Of a stretch of DNA of 64,000 bases, positions 62,629 through 64,000 are shown piece after piece. The notes below the pieces were generated by a model. It did not search any database. It worked only from the letters and a program-made list of their open reading frames with translations, and was not told the origin of the DNA. The DNA lies in assembly GCA_036520615.1 (NCBI GenBank), contig DATDJI010000023.1, positions 111,738 to 175,737 of the forward strand. The letters are read 5' to 3'. Source of the stretch: CAMCXE01 sp036520615. GTDB lineage: Bacteria; Pseudomonadota; Gammaproteobacteria; Pseudomonadales; Cellvibrionaceae. Made by a program: the position numbers and the translations under genes. Numbering within the stretch: the stretch's first letter is position 1; each line of letters opens with the position of its first letter.

Positions 62629-64000
62629 CTACATATTTACTTTGATGTAGCTGCTATATAAACCAGCCGAATCAAATGCTGCCATTTCCACCACATAATC
62701 TCCGACTAAACGAGGCAAAGTATATTTAAAACTTCCCGCAGGCACAGTCAACGAAGTATAGCTTGTAGCAGTGCGAAGCTTGTATCGAATGGTATAGCCA
62801 CCAATTTCAGAGGTCGAAACAAGGGCACCCGACATCCGCTCAGCAGGTGGCGTCCAATTGATTGTTAAGCTTCCCGCTATTACATATGTTTTAGCGGCTA
62901 GGGTTTGACTAGGTGCAGATTTGTTTCCAGCTGCATCTACCGCAACTATCGCATAAGAATAGGAAGTATCGGATTTTAATCCTAGATCAACGTATGTAGT
63001 TATTGGTCCTGCCACATATCCTACTGGAGCGCCATCACGGTAAACGTAATATCCCACCACACCTATATTATCTGAAGATGCTGTCCATTTTAATGATACA
63101 GAACGATCAGTGAGCGTCGTGTAAGCAACTCCACTGGGTATTGTAGGGGTAATAAGGTCGCTACTGGTGCCGGAAGTTAAACTGGTAGTGGATGTTCTGC
63201 GTTTCACCACAATACCCGATAAAGTACCGGCATCGGCCGAGGCAGATAATTGTATGGTTAAAACTCCATCATTAACTTGCGTATTACTGAAACTTAAATC
63301 CAGTGCACAACCATTGCCGACGGAATTATAAATATCAAAATCCCGCAACATCGTAATCCCTTCAATTGAGGCAATAATTTTGCGCTCGCCAACACCGGTC
63401 CAATTCATTTCACTGAACTGTAAAACTACGTCATAAGCTCCGTTTGCAATTGGGATGTTGTATTGGAAATCACCCCAGCGTTCGTCCAGATAAATGGCAT
63501 CGTCTTTGGTATTAATTACGTCACCAACCCATCCCCAATCAGAAGTTTCTCCACCCGAGTAATATCGGTCTGCAATATAGGTAACGCCGTTACTAGCCGT
63601 ATAAGCCGGGCCACCAGCATTAATGGCCATTAATACAGTGCTACCGCTAGAGCTAGACGAACTTGAAGAAGAACTAGAGCTGCTGCTTCTGCCCGAACTT
63701 GAACTGCTTGAAGAGCTGGAACTACTGCTGCTTTTCCCGGAGCTAGAACTGCTTGAGCTACTTGAAGAGCTGGAACTGCTTGAAGAGCTGGAACTGCTTG
63801 AAGAACTAGAACTGCTCGAAGAGCTAGAACTGCTTGAAGAGCTAGAACTGCTCGAAGAACTAGAACTGCTTGAAGAGCTAGAACTGCTTGAAGAGCTAGA
63901 ACTGCTTGAAGAGCTAGAACTGCTTGAAGTAGAGCTGCTTGAAGAGCTAGAACTGCTTGAAGTAGAGCTGCTTGAAGAGCTAGAACTGCTTGAAGAAGAG
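62629..64000 (-). CDS. Secreted malectin/FnIII carbohydrate-binding protein, partial
   Basis: The frame is open to the right edge, so the N-terminal part is missing. Order on the protein: poly-Ser linker (at least 115 residues, 63640-64000), malectin-like domain (AINAGGPAYTASNGVTYIADRYYSGG...GTLSGIVVKR, about 150 residues), a FnIII domain (LTDRSVSLKWTASSDNIGVVGYYVYRDG) and a second FnIII-like domain to the C-terminus. An apparent ATG at 63630 lies just after the linker and is not a start. Poly-Ser linkers join catalytic domains to binding modules in Cellvibrio-type enzymes, so a glycoside hydrolase, lyase or surface protein is expected upstream. Confidence 0.88.
   Translation of the reverse strand, partial: SSSSSSSSSSSSTSSSSSSSSSSTSSSSSSSSSSSSSSSSSSSSSSSSSSSSSSSSSSSSSSSSSSSSSSSSSSSSSSSSSSSSSSSGKSSSSSSSSSSSSSGRSSSSSSSSSSSSSSGSTVLMAINAGGPAYTASNGVTYIADRYYSGGETSDWGWVGDVINTKDDAIYLDERWGDFQYNIPIANGAYDVVLQFSEMNWTGVGERKIIASIEGITMLRDFDIYNSVGNGCALDLSFSNTQVNDGVLTIQLSASADAGTLSGIVVKRRTSTTSLTSGTSSDLITPTIPSGVAYTTLTDRSVSLKWTASSDNIGVVGYYVYRDGAPVGYVAGPITTYVDLGLKSDTSYSYAIVAVDAAGNKSAPSQTLAAKTYVIAGSLTINWTPPAERMSGALVSTSEIGGYTIRYKLRTATSYTSLTVPAGSFKYTLPRLVGDYVVEMAAFDSAGLYSSYIKVNM
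63661..64000 (-). repeat. 18-bp repeat coding poly-serine linker
   Basis: Tandem copies of an 18-bp unit (GAACTGCTTGAAGAGCTA on the plus strand), six Ser codons per unit on the minus strand, from about 63661 to the edge. Interruptions code Gly, Arg, Lys and Thr. Units are nearly identical toward the right end and more varied near the malectin domain. Confidence 0.92.

Noticed and set aside
63661..64000. CRISPR-like repeated sequence
   Set aside because: Units are contiguous 18-bp copies without unique spacers and are in frame as Ser codons of a secreted protein.

Overview
The window reads as chromosomal DNA of a gammaproteobacterium. The metY-rimP-nusA-infB-rbfA-truB-rpsO-pnp order, the E. 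coli-type ThiI with a rhodanese tail, PhoPQ-like and NtrBC regulators, and MsbA/WaaA lipid A-Kdo genes all point that way. At the right edge a secreted carbohydrate-binding protein carries a long poly-serine linker, a hallmark of plant- and algal-polysaccharide degraders of the Cellvibrionaceae (Cellvibrio, Saccharophagus, Teredinibacter). The family assignment is inference; no 16S rRNA gene is present.

Layout. 1-1469 (-): 5' part of a type I restriction hsdR gene that runs off the left edge. 1631-3804 (-): tgt and queA (queuosine). 3962-6990 (+): msbA and waaA. 7108-9613 (+): an orphan membrane-anchored protein, a 2-Cys peroxiredoxin and a YbgA-type DUF523/DUF1722 protein. 9640-18671 (+): the initiator tRNA/translation/RNA-decay superoperon, metY to pnp, with terminator-like hairpins between metY and rimP and a structured rpsO leader. 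18736-22551 (+): MipA/OmpV porin-like protein, ApbE lipoprotein and a periplasmic serine hydrolase. 22851-27858 (-): ntrC, ntrB, a DUF4124 protein and glnA (nitrogen control). 28244-30326: thiI (+) and a glutathione peroxidase (-). 30850-34280 (+): a compact set of a glycine-zipper protein, a PepSY protein, a PhoP-like regulator, a PhoQ-like kinase and a VanZ-like protein. 34538-38989: acnB, an AI-2E-family transporter (-) and yajQ. 39151-43596: purU, a two-gene unsaturated fatty acid oxidation pair (-) and argS (+).

43665-62567 is accessory in character. After a 2OG-Fe(II) oxygenase and an ATP-grasp enzyme comes a surface-glycan locus with eight glycosyltransferases, an exporter-type ABC flippase candidate, a low-molecular-weight tyrosine phosphatase, an O-antigen-ligase-like membrane protein, a DegT-family aminotransferase-like protein and a secreted beta-sandwich-like protein. 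It is split into several blocks on both strands. Two of its forward blocks are preceded by almost the same 5' motif (45656 and 52876). 62629-64000 (-) is the C-terminal part of a malectin/FnIII protein fed by a poly-serine linker coded by an 18-bp repeat.

The most noteworthy observations are the glycan locus and its shared upstream motif, the twin abutting hairpins in the acnB leader, the hairpin series after metY with an unusual U1/U72 initiator tRNA, the paired Delta3,Delta2-enoyl-CoA isomerase-like and DECR2-like genes, and the type I R-M gene in the place where yajC-secDF normally follows tgt. I did not find a CRISPR array, prophage, insertion sequence or clear wholly new system.
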